Source of the DNA: Flavobacteriaceae bacterium
Lineage (GTDB): Bacteria; Bacteroidota; Bacteroidia; Flavobacteriales; Flavobacteriaceae
DNA length: 40,977 nt
Assembly: GCA_947371275.1 (NCBI GenBank)
Contig: CANBOV010000015.1
Coordinates: 1-40,977, forward strand
Direction of reading: 5' to 3'
A program made the position numbers and the translations under genes. Shown here one piece after another: positions 15,678 through 28,600 of the stretch; position 1 is the first letter of the stretch, and the number at the start of each line of letters is the position of its first letter. The notes under the pieces are model-generated. The model saw only the letters and a list, made by a program, of their open reading frames with translations, had not been told where the DNA came from and made no database searches.

Positions 15678-17633
15678 ATGATAGAATTTGACCTTTTTAG
15701 GCTTAATTGTTTTTTAAACGACACACAAGCAAACGACTTCAAAAGAATCGTAATTTCGCTTGTTTGCGAATTTATATTTGACAATAATAATCAAGAAATT
15801 AAACTTGAAGAATGTTATAATCACATAATTCACTACCATAAACTCGAAATTGACAAGGACTATTTTGTCTCAATTGTCACTTCTAATAAAGCTTTCGAAC
15901 AAATTCCACTTCAAAATGACATTTCGTTAAAATTGACAAGTAAAAAATTTGGAGAAATTAATGACAGATTAAAAGAACATTCAATTGAAGTTTACATTGA
16001 AAAGTTTTTAAAGAATAGAGTCTATTCCGCTACTTATTTGGAAAGTATTAAATCTTTACTCTATCAAGCTGTATTTGAAAATATCAGCTCATTTTCAACA
16101 GAGAATTTAACAACACTAATTACCCCGCAAATTCACAGCAATTTTAAGAATGATGAAATTGAAAAATTTAATGAATTTTTAGAAGACCAAAATCACGAAA
16201 AAAATACCGCAGTATATAATGTATTTTTAAAAGCTACAGAGTTTGCAATTATAACATCAGGCAAAGGGGTAAAAGAGTTTTCGAAAGACCTTTTTGACGG
16301 AAAAATATATTGTTTAGATACTAATATTTTATTCAGACTTTTAGGTATTGGTGGCCTTGAAAGACAAAGCACTCTGGTTAATTTAATCAAATCTTGTAAT
16401 CATCAAGGAATTAGTTTTGAGTACACTTCGCAAACATTACAAGAACTAAAAAAAACTCTTGCAGGAAGTGTTAAGTATCTCAAAGTTGCTGAACAAAAAT
16501 ATGATATAGTTGCATTAGGAGATTTAACCGAATCAGAACCTCAATTATTCAATGAAGATTTTGTTTTGCATTATTCTAAGTTAAGAGCAAAAGGTCAAGT
16601 AAATAATCCAGATCAATATGAAATTAGGCTTTTATCGGACTTTAGAACATTAGAAAGTCAATTAGGTTTTAGTTTGACGAAAGGAAACATTGATATTCCC
16701 GAAAAAGACAAAAGAAAATTATCTGATTATCTTTTTAAAAGTAAAAAGGAATTACCATACGGCTCAAGATATACAAAGACAGCTGCAAACATAGATGCTT
16801 ACAATATTTTATATGTTAGAAAAATTCGAAGTGATAATAATTACAACTACATTGATGTAAAATCTTTCTATTTAACAACTGATAGAACATTAAATGTTGT
16901 ATTGTCAAAGGACATTGGAAATATTATTCCAGAAACTATTTTGCCTTCCCAACTTTTTATTTTGCATCATCCGTATACATCTAATGGCGAACAAGTCGAT
17001 TATAATTTATTCTTGCAATTTGTAAAACGAAGAACAACCGAGTTTCATTTAAAAGGTAGCGAAGTCCTGACGTATATTAATCAAATCCGAAAACAGACAA
17101 CTTCCAAAACTGAATTAAAAAATATCTTATTAGTTTATGCAGATAAACGCTATGACGTTTCTAATGAACATAATATTGAAGAGAGAAAAGTCAGACCACT
17201 ACAAGAAATTATAGATACAATAATTGATAAAAAACTTGAACAAGGTAAGGCAGATAGTGAAGAGCTAAACACTATAAAGCAAAATGCAAATGATCGCATC
17301 CCAATAATTAATAGAAATACAAAATGGACAGTTAGAGTATTAGATATTTTATTATCAATTATTATTATTCCTTTGACAATTTTAATAGTAAAAAATATAA
17401 CGTCAGATATTAAAATATTATTATTAGTAACAGTTATCGCTGAACTAATTAAGTTTTCAATAACTTCCAAAACAAGATTATGGAATTATGTTTGGAGACA
17501 ATTATTAAAATTTACTTTAAGAAATTCTAACTATTTCAAACTGACAAAAGATGAAAATTATATTTCTCTTGGATTGAAAGAATTCAATAGTTTAGATGGG
17601 GAAATTTGGAAGAAAAATAAAAACCACAGCTAA
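15678..17633 (+). CDS. PIN-domain-like nuclease with two C-terminal membrane helices
   Basis: This 651-residue protein has a helical N-terminus (1-200) and then a PIN-like core beginning with YCLDTNILFRLL (D214, N216). Further acidic positions are in LQELKK, ANIDAYNIL and LTTDRTLNVV, a spacing that suits a PIN metal site. After a charged linker there are two hydrophobic segments, LDILLSIIIIPLTILIV (about 556-572) and ILLLVTVIAELIKF (about 580-594), then a basic tail. PIN domains are Mg-dependent RNases, and membrane tethering is unusual for them. The gene stands alone with its own promoter and is bracketed by an inverted repeat. An abortive-infection role is plausible but inferred. Confidence 0.65.
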   Translation: MIEFDLFRLNCFLNDTQANDFKRIVISLVCEFIFDNNNQEIKLEECYNHIIHYHKLEIDKDYFVSIVTSNKAFEQIPLQNDISLKLTSKKFGEINDRLKEHSIEVYIEKFLKNRVYSATYLESIKSLLYQAVFENISSFSTENLTTLITPQIHSNFKNDEIEKFNEFLEDQNHEKNTAVYNVFLKATEFAIITSGKGVKEFSKDLFDGKIYCLDTNILFRLLGIGGLERQSTLVNLIKSCNHQGISFEYTSQTLQELKKTLAGSVKYLKVAEQKYDIVALGDLTESEPQLFNEDFVLHYSKLRAKGQVNNPDQYEIRLLSDFRTLESQLGFSLTKGNIDIPEKDKRKLSDYLFKSKKELPYGSRYTKTAANIDAYNILYVRKIRSDNNYNYIDVKSFYLTTDRTLNVVLSKDIGNIIPETILPSQLFILHHPYTSNGEQVDYNLFLQFVKRRTTEFHLKGSEVLTYINQIRKQTTSKTELKNILLVYADKRYDVSNEHNIEERKVRPLQEIIDTIIDKKLEQGKADSEELNTIKQNANDRIPIINRNTKWTVRVLDILLSIIIIPLTILIVKNITSDIKILLLVTVIAELIKFSITSKTRLWNYVWRQLLKFTLRNSNYFKLTKDENYISLGLKEFNSLDGEIWKKNKNHS

Positions 17634-17646
17634 CACTTGCTAAAAC
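17620..17646 (-). repeat. Right arm of the inverted repeat bracketing the PIN gene
   Basis: AAAACCACAGCTAAC (17620-17634) and TGCTAAAAC (17638-17646) are the inverse of blocks at 15607-15641. The arm starts inside the last codons of the PIN gene and contains its stop codon, so the gene ends precisely at the repeat. Confidence 0.6.
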
Positions 17647-17782
17647 TCATGGCCAAATTTTCGGTAATTATTAGTTTCTTTAGGTCAACTAAGTTTTTTC
17701 CTTATGGATAATTAAAACAAACTTTAAAACTTCGCTTCTAAAGTGACCCTTTCTTCATTTGCATTAAAAAAAGAGTCATAAA

Positions 17783-17820
17783 AAAACCCCAGAAACTATC
17801 TGAGGTTTTAATTTACTTTT
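17783..17820 (-). terminator. Bidirectional terminator between convergent genes
   Basis: AAAACCCCAGA (17783-17793) pairs with TCTGAGGTTTT (17799-17809), with one mismatch and a 5-nt loop. A-rich sequence on the left gives the minus strand a long T tract, and T-rich sequence follows on the plus strand. It ends the secreted-protein operon and may serve the PIN gene too. Confidence 0.8.
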
Positions 17821-17861
17821 TTCTAAGTTGTTTACAATTACTCGGCGGATTTTAAAATAAA

Positions 17862-19601
17862 TTATTCCTTTATTACTTTTAGTGTAATACTTCCTAAATC
17901 ATTCGAAAATTCTAATAAATAAACTCCACAACTCAGTGTACTTAACGAAATAACCTCGTTTGTGGTCACAGACAACTCTTGTTTTCCAACTACTTGACCT
18001 AAGTAATTATTAACCACAACAGTACTATACTTACTGGAGCTGTTATCAAAATAAACAGCTTCCTTAGTAGGATTAGGATATAAATTCATTGGTTTTAATT
18101 GGTTTTCTCCAATTCCAAGTGGTGAGCAAGCTTGTGTAGCATACTTGGCAACAAAAAAATCAGATTGAGAACCAAGATTATCAATTTGTTGCCCATTAGC
18201 CAAATACATACTTCCGCCTATAGCTCCTCCTAATATGTAATCACCAGAAGCATCAGCAGTTATAGAAGTACCTATATCATTAAATCCAATACTCCCAGGT
18301 ATCTTTGTTAAACCAATACAACTCCCATTATCTTTATTAAATCTTGCTAATAAAACCTCTTGTCCATTATTAGTTTCAGTCACGAACATAGATTGTCCTC
18401 CCCAACTAAAATTAGTACCAAAACAATAACTAGTGAACCCAATTTCGTTTCCATTCAAAGCTATATCTCCAACAATTTCAGTATTACTATCACTATAAGT
18501 ACTCCACAACAATTGTGTTGCATCAGGGTTAGTTTTTAAAACAAATCCTGGAAAATTATTAGTTAAAATACTAAAGCCTAAAAAACTACCTGGTGTAATT
18601 GCTGCAAGTTGACCACCAAAATAAATATTATTTTGAGGATCAAACTCGATGTTATAAATATTTAAATAATAAGGATCTGGGAATGTATCCTCTCTATGCC
18701 ATTGATAGTTTCCTTGTGAATCAAAACAAGCTATAAAATTCGAATGTGTTATACTATTTCCAGCAACTATTGCAGTATCCTCAGCAAAACTTCTATGTGA
18801 TAAAACATATAAATAACCATTATAAGGATTCCGATAAAGTCTTAAATACCCAAATGCTCCTGTAGTTTGAATATCGATTGGAATATTACCAATATAATTT
18901 CCATCGGAATCATATTTTAGGATAAAAAAATTAGAACCTGTCATCGTGTTTATAAAAGCACCATTTTCATAACTATCTGCCGGTAATAATGTAAGCCAAT
19001 AGGTATTTCCTTCATTATCTGTTTGAAAGGATAAAGAGAGCGTATTACTATTATTTGTTTGGTCAACATTCGCAGGTTGTGGTCTTTTTATCCATTGTAA
19101 TACACCATTTTCATTATATTTTGCCAAAAACATCAACCGACAATCTTGTGTAGTTTGATTAATTATGATATCGTCGTCAATTCTAGGAGGGTACAAGGTG
19201 CCAACTTGACAATCTACAAATTTACCTGATATGAATACATTATTTTGCCCATCAACTTGTACCCCTTGAACTCGCTCCACTCCAGCACCGCCTATTATTT
19301 TAGACCATCGATAACTACCATCACAACCAAAGCTGAAAAGAGCAAAATCTTGACGGAAACTGCCTGTATCAAAATTAGTTTTAGATACACCATCAATATT
19401 TAACCCAACTGCTCCGACTGTAGATATACCATAAATATTTTTATTTGAATCGGTCGCCAAACCAAAGGTCTCTTCTTGTCCATGAAAATAATCTTGCCCA
19501 TTTAATGGTTCTAAGGCGCCTCCCCGTTTACCCCACTGCCAACTTTGACTATGACTAAAAAGGCTAAGCATAAAGAATATAAGTGCATATTTATTTTTCA
19601 T
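17862..19601 (-). CDS. Secreted SBBP-type beta-propeller protein with T9SS sorting domain
   Basis: This 579-residue protein has an N-terminal signal peptide (MKNKYALIFFMLSLFSHSQS). About seven repeats of the 'f..KYd.nG...W' type follow (for example LFLAKYNENGVLQWIK and FFILKYDSDGNYIG), characteristic of SBBP/beta-propeller proteins. The last 80 residues start near MNLYPNPTKEAVYF and end ITLKVIKE, a type A T9SS C-terminal sorting domain. The product is therefore predicted to be exported through the type IX system and released or surface-anchored. ATG 19601 is preferred to an upstream TTG. Only one base separates it from the stop of the giant protease gene, so the two are translationally coupled. 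It may be an adhesin or a partner of the protease. Confidence 0.82.
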   Translation of the reverse strand: MKNKYALIFFMLSLFSHSQSWQWGKRGGALEPLNGQDYFHGQEETFGLATDSNKNIYGISTVGAVGLNIDGVSKTNFDTGSFRQDFALFSFGCDGSYRWSKIIGGAGVERVQGVQVDGQNNVFISGKFVDCQVGTLYPPRIDDDIIINQTTQDCRLMFLAKYNENGVLQWIKRPQPANVDQTNNSNTLSLSFQTDNEGNTYWLTLLPADSYENGAFINTMTGSNFFILKYDSDGNYIGNIPIDIQTTGAFGYLRLYRNPYNGYLYVLSHRSFAEDTAIVAGNSITHSNFIACFDSQGNYQWHREDTFPDPYYLNIYNIEFDPQNNIYFGGQLAAITPGSFLGFSILTNNFPGFVLKTNPDATQLLWSTYSDSNTEIVGDIALNGNEIGFTSYCFGTNFSWGGQSMFVTETNNGQEVLLARFNKDNGSCIGLTKIPGSIGFNDIGTSITADASGDYILGGAIGGSMYLANGQQIDNLGSQSDFFVAKYATQACSPLGIGENQLKPMNLYPNPTKEAVYFDNSSSKYSTVVVNNYLGQVVGKQELSVTTNEVISLSTLSCGVYLLEFSNDLGSITLKVIKE

Positions 19602-19602
19602 A

Positions 19603-22600
19603 TTAATCAATAATTAATTTAGTGCTTTTAATCACTTTACTATCTGCTTTCATCATTATAAAATAATGTCCTTGTGCAAAACGATCACAATTAAGTGGGA
19701 TAGTCCCTTTGCTACTATCAAGATTCCATAGCGATAATATTCTACCTAACGCATCAGTTACCTCAATTTCTTTTTTAGCATTACTATCTACAAAGTTATA
19801 AAATATTGTAGAAATTACTGATGCCGGATTTGGAGCAACTACTAATAAATTATCTGCAGTTATTTTAGGATCATTTAAATCTACTGTTCTACAAGTAGGA
19901 CAACACAATTCTGGAAAATGTATTATTTCATCTCCTAAACATATTAGCTCTTTAACATGCCCTTCTGTATCAATAGTAATATCTCCACCCGTAAAACCAT
20001 TGATCGGAAAAAACGTAACGGTAAAAGTATTCCCACCCACCGGTATGTTGACTATATTAGGCACAAAATAGCCTTCGCCATTTGGAGCAGCTAAACTAAT
20101 CGTTCCTTCAGTTCCATAACTATTATCAGTGGTAAAAATAAATGAATAGCCATATTGCCCATTCGCCATTTGCGAACATATAATAGATTGAGGAGTAAAT
20201 TTAAAGTTACAATTTGGAGCTGTTTCACATAACGCTGGCATATTAATTTCAAGACTATTATTGCATTGAACTGCTCCTATTGCATTGTCGATTGTAAACG
20301 TTAACGGTCCACCAGTATAGATACTGGAGGGATAAAAATAAAAATGTTGCATAGTAACTCCAGGAGGACTAATAACGGATGCGGGTAATACATTTCCATA
20401 AATTGATGGAATACTTAAAGTTGTAATCGTATTCAATGCATAAGGATTTGTAACTTCAATTGCTATTTGATAAATATAACTACCTTGATTTTTTACACAA
20501 TTTACGACACCTAATTTATTGTTAAAATGACATCCTTCAATTGTTTCACAATCATTAGGCAATGTTACCTCAAAATTTTGCAAACATATCTTATTTCCAT
20601 TATGGCCTGTAAAATCAAGAACTATGGAACCTCCATTAAAACCAATAGGCACTGTAAACGAGACCGTATGAGTAGAAACACCTATAGGCAAATTAAGCGT
20701 ACTTGGAGAAAAATAACCTAATCCTCCAGCTGCTGATAAATTTGCCCACGAATTCTCAGGACTAGTATTATCAATTGATAAAGTTAATTGATACACCGTT
20801 TGTTCGTTAATTCTATTACAAATAATGTTGGTTACATCAATATGATAATGACAGTCTACACAATTAAAAGATTCTATTGACATAGTGCCAACACCTGTTT
20901 CACAATATCCATTGCTTAAATCAAGGTCATAACTAACATTTGAATGCAAGTCACCTAAATTTGGGACAGTGCCTTGACCATAAACTAAAGCGTGATGGTT
21001 TGCAACCCAAACATAATGATCAAAACTACCTAAAGGTCCCAAAATATAGCCTTCTGGAACGCCACAAAACTGATAACAGCCTTTAGGAAAAATCCATAAT
21101 AAAGGATTGATATCGATTGGTAAATCAATTTGTGTTTTTACAATGCAATTATTAAGCTCAGCTCGAACCTGTATTGGACCATCGTGATTCATGATTGCTG
21201 TTGTGCCTAAATCTCCATTACTCCAAAAATAACCAGCATTTACTTGAGGATTGGTCACTTCGATGCTAACTTGATAAGGGTCACAACTTACAACACTTGA
21301 TAAAACTGGCATGTCTGGTAAAGTAACAACTTTAACTTCAAAAGTGCCAGGTAAACTGCTACAATAAGTAGTGCCACTCGCTAATACTTTTGCAATTACG
21401 CTATAAGTATAAATGCCAGCAACACTCTGGAAATCCACTACAGAATTAGCATTATTCCATTGAGACTGTAATACACCATTTCTATACCAATAATAAACTA
21501 CATTTGAATTAATTGGAACAGAAAGGTGTATAGCTGAATTTACACACGCTGTTAAATCGCCACTAATAACAGGTGCCTCTGGATTGGGAATAAAGGTAGC
21601 TGAGACTCCAGCTGTGTTGCTTACTTTACAACCATGATTATCAACTACATATACAAGATAATAATCACTCTCCGTTACAACTAAATTTGGGCTTGGTGGA
21701 TAAGTAGTATTATAAGGTGCTGCAGTTACGGTACCTTGATACCAAATATATTGAACCGGTGTAGAAGTGCCATTAGCTGGATTATAATGCAAAGTAATTT
21801 GACCTCCATCACAAACATTATTTGGTGAAGCTTGTATTATTCCCTGCATATTATAATCATTTATAACAAAAGATTGCACTGAAAATGCAGAACAACCATA
21901 TTGATTTGTAACAGTTAATTTTGCCTGTTTTGGTCCTGCGGGGTATGATTTTTCTGGATTCTGTTGTAAATTGCTTGAACCATCCAAAAAGTCCCAAGTA
22001 TAAGTACAATTTGGCTGACTGCTAGTAAAAAATTGCATAGGGCTATTTTTGCACATTGCAGTGGTGCTATGCGTGAAGTTGGCCGTTGGAAATGGCGGTA
22101 ATTTTAACGTTATTATTTTTTGACATTCGTAATAGCCTATTCCTGGAGTATATATTTTAATACCTACATTATAATTTCCTGGTGCTAAGTTAGCCACATA
22201 TTGGTTGATTCCTTGCGATAATGTTCCTTGGTGCCAATTCGTTCCGTTGTCTATGGTAAACCAATAGTAAAATATCGGAGTTTCTGGATAATATGTCGAA
22301 AAATCAATTAGTGTAACGTGGTAGGTATTGTTAGTTTCGCAAGTTATTTGGTACTTCAAATCAGGTTTGTAAGGTATAGTAATTGTCAAATCTTTGTAGG
22401 CTATACAATCTACTCCTTGATTATCATAATGTGCTTGAAAACGCAAAGGGTATTTACCTGGTGCAATATTAGAAGCATGAAAATAAGTTGGTGAAGGTGG
22501 AGGAGATATAGTAGCGCCAGGTAAATTTATGTGCCATTCTGCAGACGTATAACCTGCTGGCAATAATGTTGCAATAGCCGCTATACTTTGACATCCATCA

Positions 22601-25600
22601 TAGCTTACACTAGCATCGAGTCCTTCCGGCGTTGAACAACCCGAACAATCCCATACTGCTACAATTGAAGTTGTAGTGCTTGTGCATCCAAAAGAATTAG
22701 TCACTGTAGCATAATAGGTGCCAGCATGATAAATTCTTACATCTAATGCAGCTGCATCTGGAGCAACACCCGTTAAATTTGGTATAGGGACACCATTTTT
22801 ATACCATGTAATTAGGTCTGTAGAAGCAAAACCACCTTGTACATTAACATGATATATAAAATTAGATGGGTCACCTGTACCACAGAGATTTACATCTGAA
22901 ACCGGGGTAATAGAAACAACTGGTGATGGTGATACTATAATATTAAACGATGCATGCGCATCGGTTATACATCCATTACCACCACTCATCGTTGCAGTAA
23001 CAGTATAATTTGCACTACCTCCGATTGGTGTTTGGTACGGATGTGAAATGTTTGAAACCACATTAGTTCCTGATTGTGCTCCATCACCAAAATCCCATGC
23101 TAGATTTGTAAAAGTACCAGCAGGATTTTGTACTACAGAAAAAGAGGCATTTTGGAGCGAACATATACTTGAGGGCCCTGAAATAGTAATACTAGGTGCA
23201 TTAATAATAGTTACACTGATAGGTGCAATTGAGTAGGTTTGACCACATTTGGAAAATTGTAAAGAAACTGTAGCCGTTTGCGCCAATTGATTCCACAATA
23301 TATGCGCCGCTGGACTGTTTTGACCAGAAGCAACTGTTCCTGCAGTTGATGGAGTAATAATCCAAGTATAATTGTCAGCATTAACATTATTAATTGCGTA
23401 ATCGGCATAACTACTTCCACATACCGTCAGACTTTTTTGAATTACAGTTAAATCAGGGATATCTCTGGCAATTGTTGTTGCTAATTGAGAAGAAATGCAT
23501 CCTTCATGCTCGTAGTAAACTTTAACCACAAATGGAGTTGTGGCATTTGAATTAAAATTAACTAAGATACTATCTCCGGTATCACTTCCAATAATTGTTC
23601 CATTTACGACATTCCAATGTGCTGTAAATCCGTCACCTACTGTACAATTGTAAGTAACCGGCACACCTGGACATACCACAAGTGGACCATCTATAGCTGT
23701 GGGAGCCGCCGGAGCGTTGCGCACATTTACTGTCAATGGAGATAAATTACAATGATTTGAATCAGCAGAGGTAATACTATAAGTTCCTGCAGAATAAAAA
23801 GTTAAAGTAAATGGATTTGTTGTTCCCGTTTGAGAAAACATTCCAGGCCCTTCTGCAATCCATGTAGTGCCACTTATCAAATTTCCGAATTGATCTTTTA
23901 TTTGATAAGTTGCGCCTTGTCCTTGACATATATCTTCAACTCCATAAATATGAGCCGAAGATATAACATGAACCGTTATATGTGCAGTACCACTGCAACC
24001 AAGTAAAGTATTCTGATAATTACAATATAAGTCGACGATACCTGCTGAATTAGCTTGCAGAACAATTTCGTTTCTCTGTGTATTTAATATTAAGAAGGCA
24101 TTAGTACCATTAGCATTCAATGTCCAATGAAAATCAGTTGTTGGCCATTGTGGAAGTGAATAGACATTTTGTGATTTTTCACATACAGTCAAATCACCAT
24201 TTATGGTTCCAACTTGTTTAACAACTGGTATTTTAACTTTAGAAATACAATGACTGCAATTAGGTGACGTGACGCTAATGTAACCAAATCCATCTGCATC
24301 AACATTGTCCCAAAGTACTTGTATGGCATTATTATTTTGTTGAGACAATATCGTTCCTCCTTGAACAGACCAAGTTAAATCAGGGCAATTATTATATCCT
24401 GGATCAATATTGTAATCTGAAATAGCTCCTTCACAAACAACACTTGGACAATCAATTTCTATGTTACCCGATTCTACATGAATAATCATTGAATATGTTC
24501 CCGCACAACTACATCCATTATAAACAACTAACGTAACTTCGTATTCGCCGGAACTTTCGTAAGTATGAGTTGGTTCAAATTCATGAGATGTTGCACCGTC
24601 CCCGAAAAACCAATTATAATATAGATTATCATCTCCATTGTCAGAAGTTGACAAATTATTGAAGTTTATTGGTAATTGACTACATGCTGTATAATTTTGA
24701 GGTGATGAAACACCAGCGATACCAAATAGAGCATTCGGAGCTTCCAATTTTTGAAAACATTTATTTATTATTATTTCTCCTCCGCCATTTAAATGTATTA
24801 TTACTTGTAAATCGCACGTTGAACTATTTCCATTCCACAAAATTCCACAATTAGTATTTGCTTGCGTAACTACTGATCCGCCAGTGACATTCCAATCTGT
24901 GCTGGCAATTGTGCTATACTCTCCATGCAACTCGTAAGTAATAAGGCTATTTTCACAAACTTTCAAACAAGGACCATCTTCAATATTTGCATCATATAAT
25001 TTTATATCATCAGCTGTTTGACAACTCACGTCAGAACCCCAAGTTAATGTAAACCCACAAGGTTTTACACCTATAGTGTAGGTAGCTGGAGGTGTACATG
25101 TATTATAGGGAGTGAAAGTATAAGTAGTGGTTTGCAAATTATTTACAGTAGACGGTTCCCAAGTACCTGGTAACCCGTTATTATCGTCCAAAGGTAAAAT
25201 CGGCACAGACCCTCCTTTACAAATCGGTGAAAAAATTGTTGAATTAGTAAAGTCCACTACAGCGACTGGATTTACTATTACATTCATTTTTACTGGAGCG
25301 TAACATGAGGTTTCAATTCCGCCTCCTGTTACATGGAATGTATACTCTGTTGTTGTAGTATTATTTACTGGAAAAGGACTCCATGAGCCATTTATTTGAT
25401 TTAATGATTGTTCAGGTAAACTAAAATTTTCTCCAGCACAAATGGGTTCAATTTGAGTAAATGCCGGAACTGTGTACTCAATTATTGTTAGATTGTAGTT
25501 ATAGGTAGGTAAACAGTATCCAGCTAAGGGCGTAAATACATACAATCCACTGTGTTGATTATTGACAGTGCTCGGACTCCAAGTACCTATTACTCCATTT

Positions 25601-28600
25601 TGCGAAATTCCTGGCAAAGTATAAACAGTCGCACCTTTACAAAGAGTCGACGGTAATTGCGAAGTAGAAAAAATAGGAGAAGAAGGGACATTATTAGTGA
25701 TTATAACGGTATTGCTATATTGAGGCAGCGGACAAAAAGAAAAACCATTTGATTTTCTCCTAATAAATATTGGATAATTATTTCCTAAACTATTTATATA
25801 GCTAAAGGGTAACGTTGAAGTACCAGGCGCATTTGGTATTGGTGAAAAAGAATTGCTATTTCCTATAGAATACTCCCATCCATAAATACCTCCACCAGTA
25901 ACCCCATCTTCAATACTGGTTATATCCGAACCAAATACACAATTATAGCCGATTTTCCCTCCAACTGCAGAGTCACTAAAATTTATATCTCCAATTTTAT
26001 AATTATGTGCAAATGAGCTATCTAATTGACAACCTAAATAATTACCTGTAATTAAAAGACTATATGGAAAAGAATTAACCGTCGCTGTAGGTGTAAATAA
26101 AGGAGTCCCTGGCAGACTAGGATTATCATTATTGAAAACAAATTGCATTGGTAGCATCGGTGGTATATTATATAATGGACCTGTAAACGTATAGGAAATA
26201 ATATTACCAAATGGTTGTTGTGTTGCAGGATCAAAAAGTTGAAAATTTAAATGATTAACACTGTTTGCAAATGCAGGGTCCGTGGTAAAATGTGCGGGTA
26301 AAACGCACGCATTATTACCAGTATGTGAATCTCCTATATATGGATTAAATGTTAAGGTATATGAATCTGTAGTAGGAAAACATAAATCATTTTCTGAAAC
26401 CGCGCTTAAACCCATAAACAAGGCCTGAGCATTGTAGACATGCAAATAGGGACTTTCTTTGTATTGCGGATTAAAGCAATAAGGTTCATTAAAAATTGTT
26501 CTCCTAACATACGTGTTGCAATTTGAATAGGGCATATAGTTATGTGTTATCGTTGGAGAGCCGATACTAAAGTACGTATTTGTTTGATCGTAAGCTAATT
26601 GCAATAACTCATTCGTTGCTCCAACAATCTCGTAATATATATCTGGTCCATTTACTTCAACTACTCTATACCATTGATATGTATGAGGAACTATGACACA
26701 AGTGGAAGTTATATGTAACATTGGTAAGTTGGTCGAATCACATAAAAATATATCTCCATCTGCAGGGTGAAAATTAGTATCGATAACGTCTCCCTCAGTT
26801 CCCGCAGGACATTCAGGCAGTGAATTATAAAAACCTACATAAATCTTAAAATATTTAACAATTTCTTGATGTAAAGTTCTGTACACCATTTTATATTCCT
26901 GAAATGGAGCCTCTGTTTGATCAAGACAGATTTTCATTGTTTTTGCACTTGAATCAAATTCTGGTGAAATTAAATTAAACAAACCTGTAACTTGATTTTT
27001 TTTATAAACTTTGACATTAGTTAGTTTATAACCAGAATTATTATAAGCAATCGTAGGACCAATATACTCGCAATAAGATGGCTTCGGCAAATTAATTACG
27101 GCACAACTTTGAGTTCCTGGTGACGAACAAGCGACATGCACATCAGGGATCGAAAAATCAAAATCTTCCGGAATACCACCTCCTAAACACTCTATTCCGT
27201 AATAAGAGTATGCATTTTGTATTGCACTTAACGCCATATTTGAGTGTGCAAAAAAAGTTATTGTTATTTGTGTATCAACATCCAAATCAACATAATCAGA
27301 ATAATCCAAAATAACAGAAGTCCAACCCGCAATATTTCCATTTGCAGTAATGTTATATGTAGTTCCACTAGGGTGTATTGAGCTTATACCTTCTGTTTGG
27401 GAAATAAATCGATTACTTTTATTAATACTACCTCCTGGAGGTGGAACAATTTGTTCTCCAGAAGTAGTTAATTCTCCAGCAGTATTATTAACGGTACTGT
27501 AATAGTTATAAACACTACTAATACCAAAAGCAGCATCATTTATTCCATTATAAACATTATGAAAAGGCATCACAGTATTATCTTTAGCGCCTTGGGTCGC
27601 TCCAAGTATCCATACCTTAAAACGACAATTATGCCGATTAATTGTTAATACTTTAGTAGCATAATAAGCCTTACCTCCTCCTTGGTCACCCTTTTGACCA
27701 ATGCGCATAACTTTACTTACATTGGCAGTAGGAATAGAATAGTTCCCTAATAAAGTATCTGTAGGACCAACTTTACCACCAACTAAAGTTACCACATCAA
27801 ATCCTGTGGAATCAAAATTTGGCTGGAAATTATTTCCATATATACAACCTAGTGGTAGGGATGCTAAAAAATGCCACCCATTTGTATAACTATTCCTCAT
27901 CCATCCTTCAGCAATCCAATCTGGTAAACTATTAGCATTTGGCACATTCAAAATACAAGGTCCTGCTTCTGGTACAACAGTGAAATCATATGTAGTAGAT
28001 TCAAAACATTGAGGATTGCTAATTAATGTAGCTGTAAAAGTAATTTGGTAATTTCCCGGGCTTAAATTTTGAGGTAAAACATATTGTGATCCTGTGCCCG
28101 ACGGCACAATTATTGGGACACCACCCGAACTTTGTAACGACCATGCATAGGTCAAGTTTGGACTACCTACACAGGTATTGTTTAATGAAAGAGTGATTCC
28201 AGTTGGAACCACGCCTCCAACTTGAGCAACCCCAAAACGAGCAGGATATATAAAATCAATTTGCTGCATAACTGGATTGCTTTGAATACTAAAGCTGCAA
28301 CTGCTCATTTCAGCACATTTTTCACAAAATGATTGCCCTCGAAGCAATTTTCTTGAACCATAAACGGGATCTATAGCAAATTGCATACGAAGTATCTGCC
28401 CCTCGGTAAACTTTCGCTGGTAACTCCAAACACCATAATCCATATAATTATCTTTAGCATCTGGAATATTTGAAGTTAATGGATTAGTATAAGGCAGCAT
28501 TGATGCTGGCAACGCAATATTATCGGTGCTGCACGTATTTGGTAAGGTTGTGGTTATAACCCAGTCAGGTTGAAGATACATGCTTGGAGGAGTATCACAT

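Noticed and set aside
15601..17660. Insertion sequence around the PIN gene
   Set aside because: The inverted repeats are real, but the gene has no transposase motifs and I found no target-site duplication.
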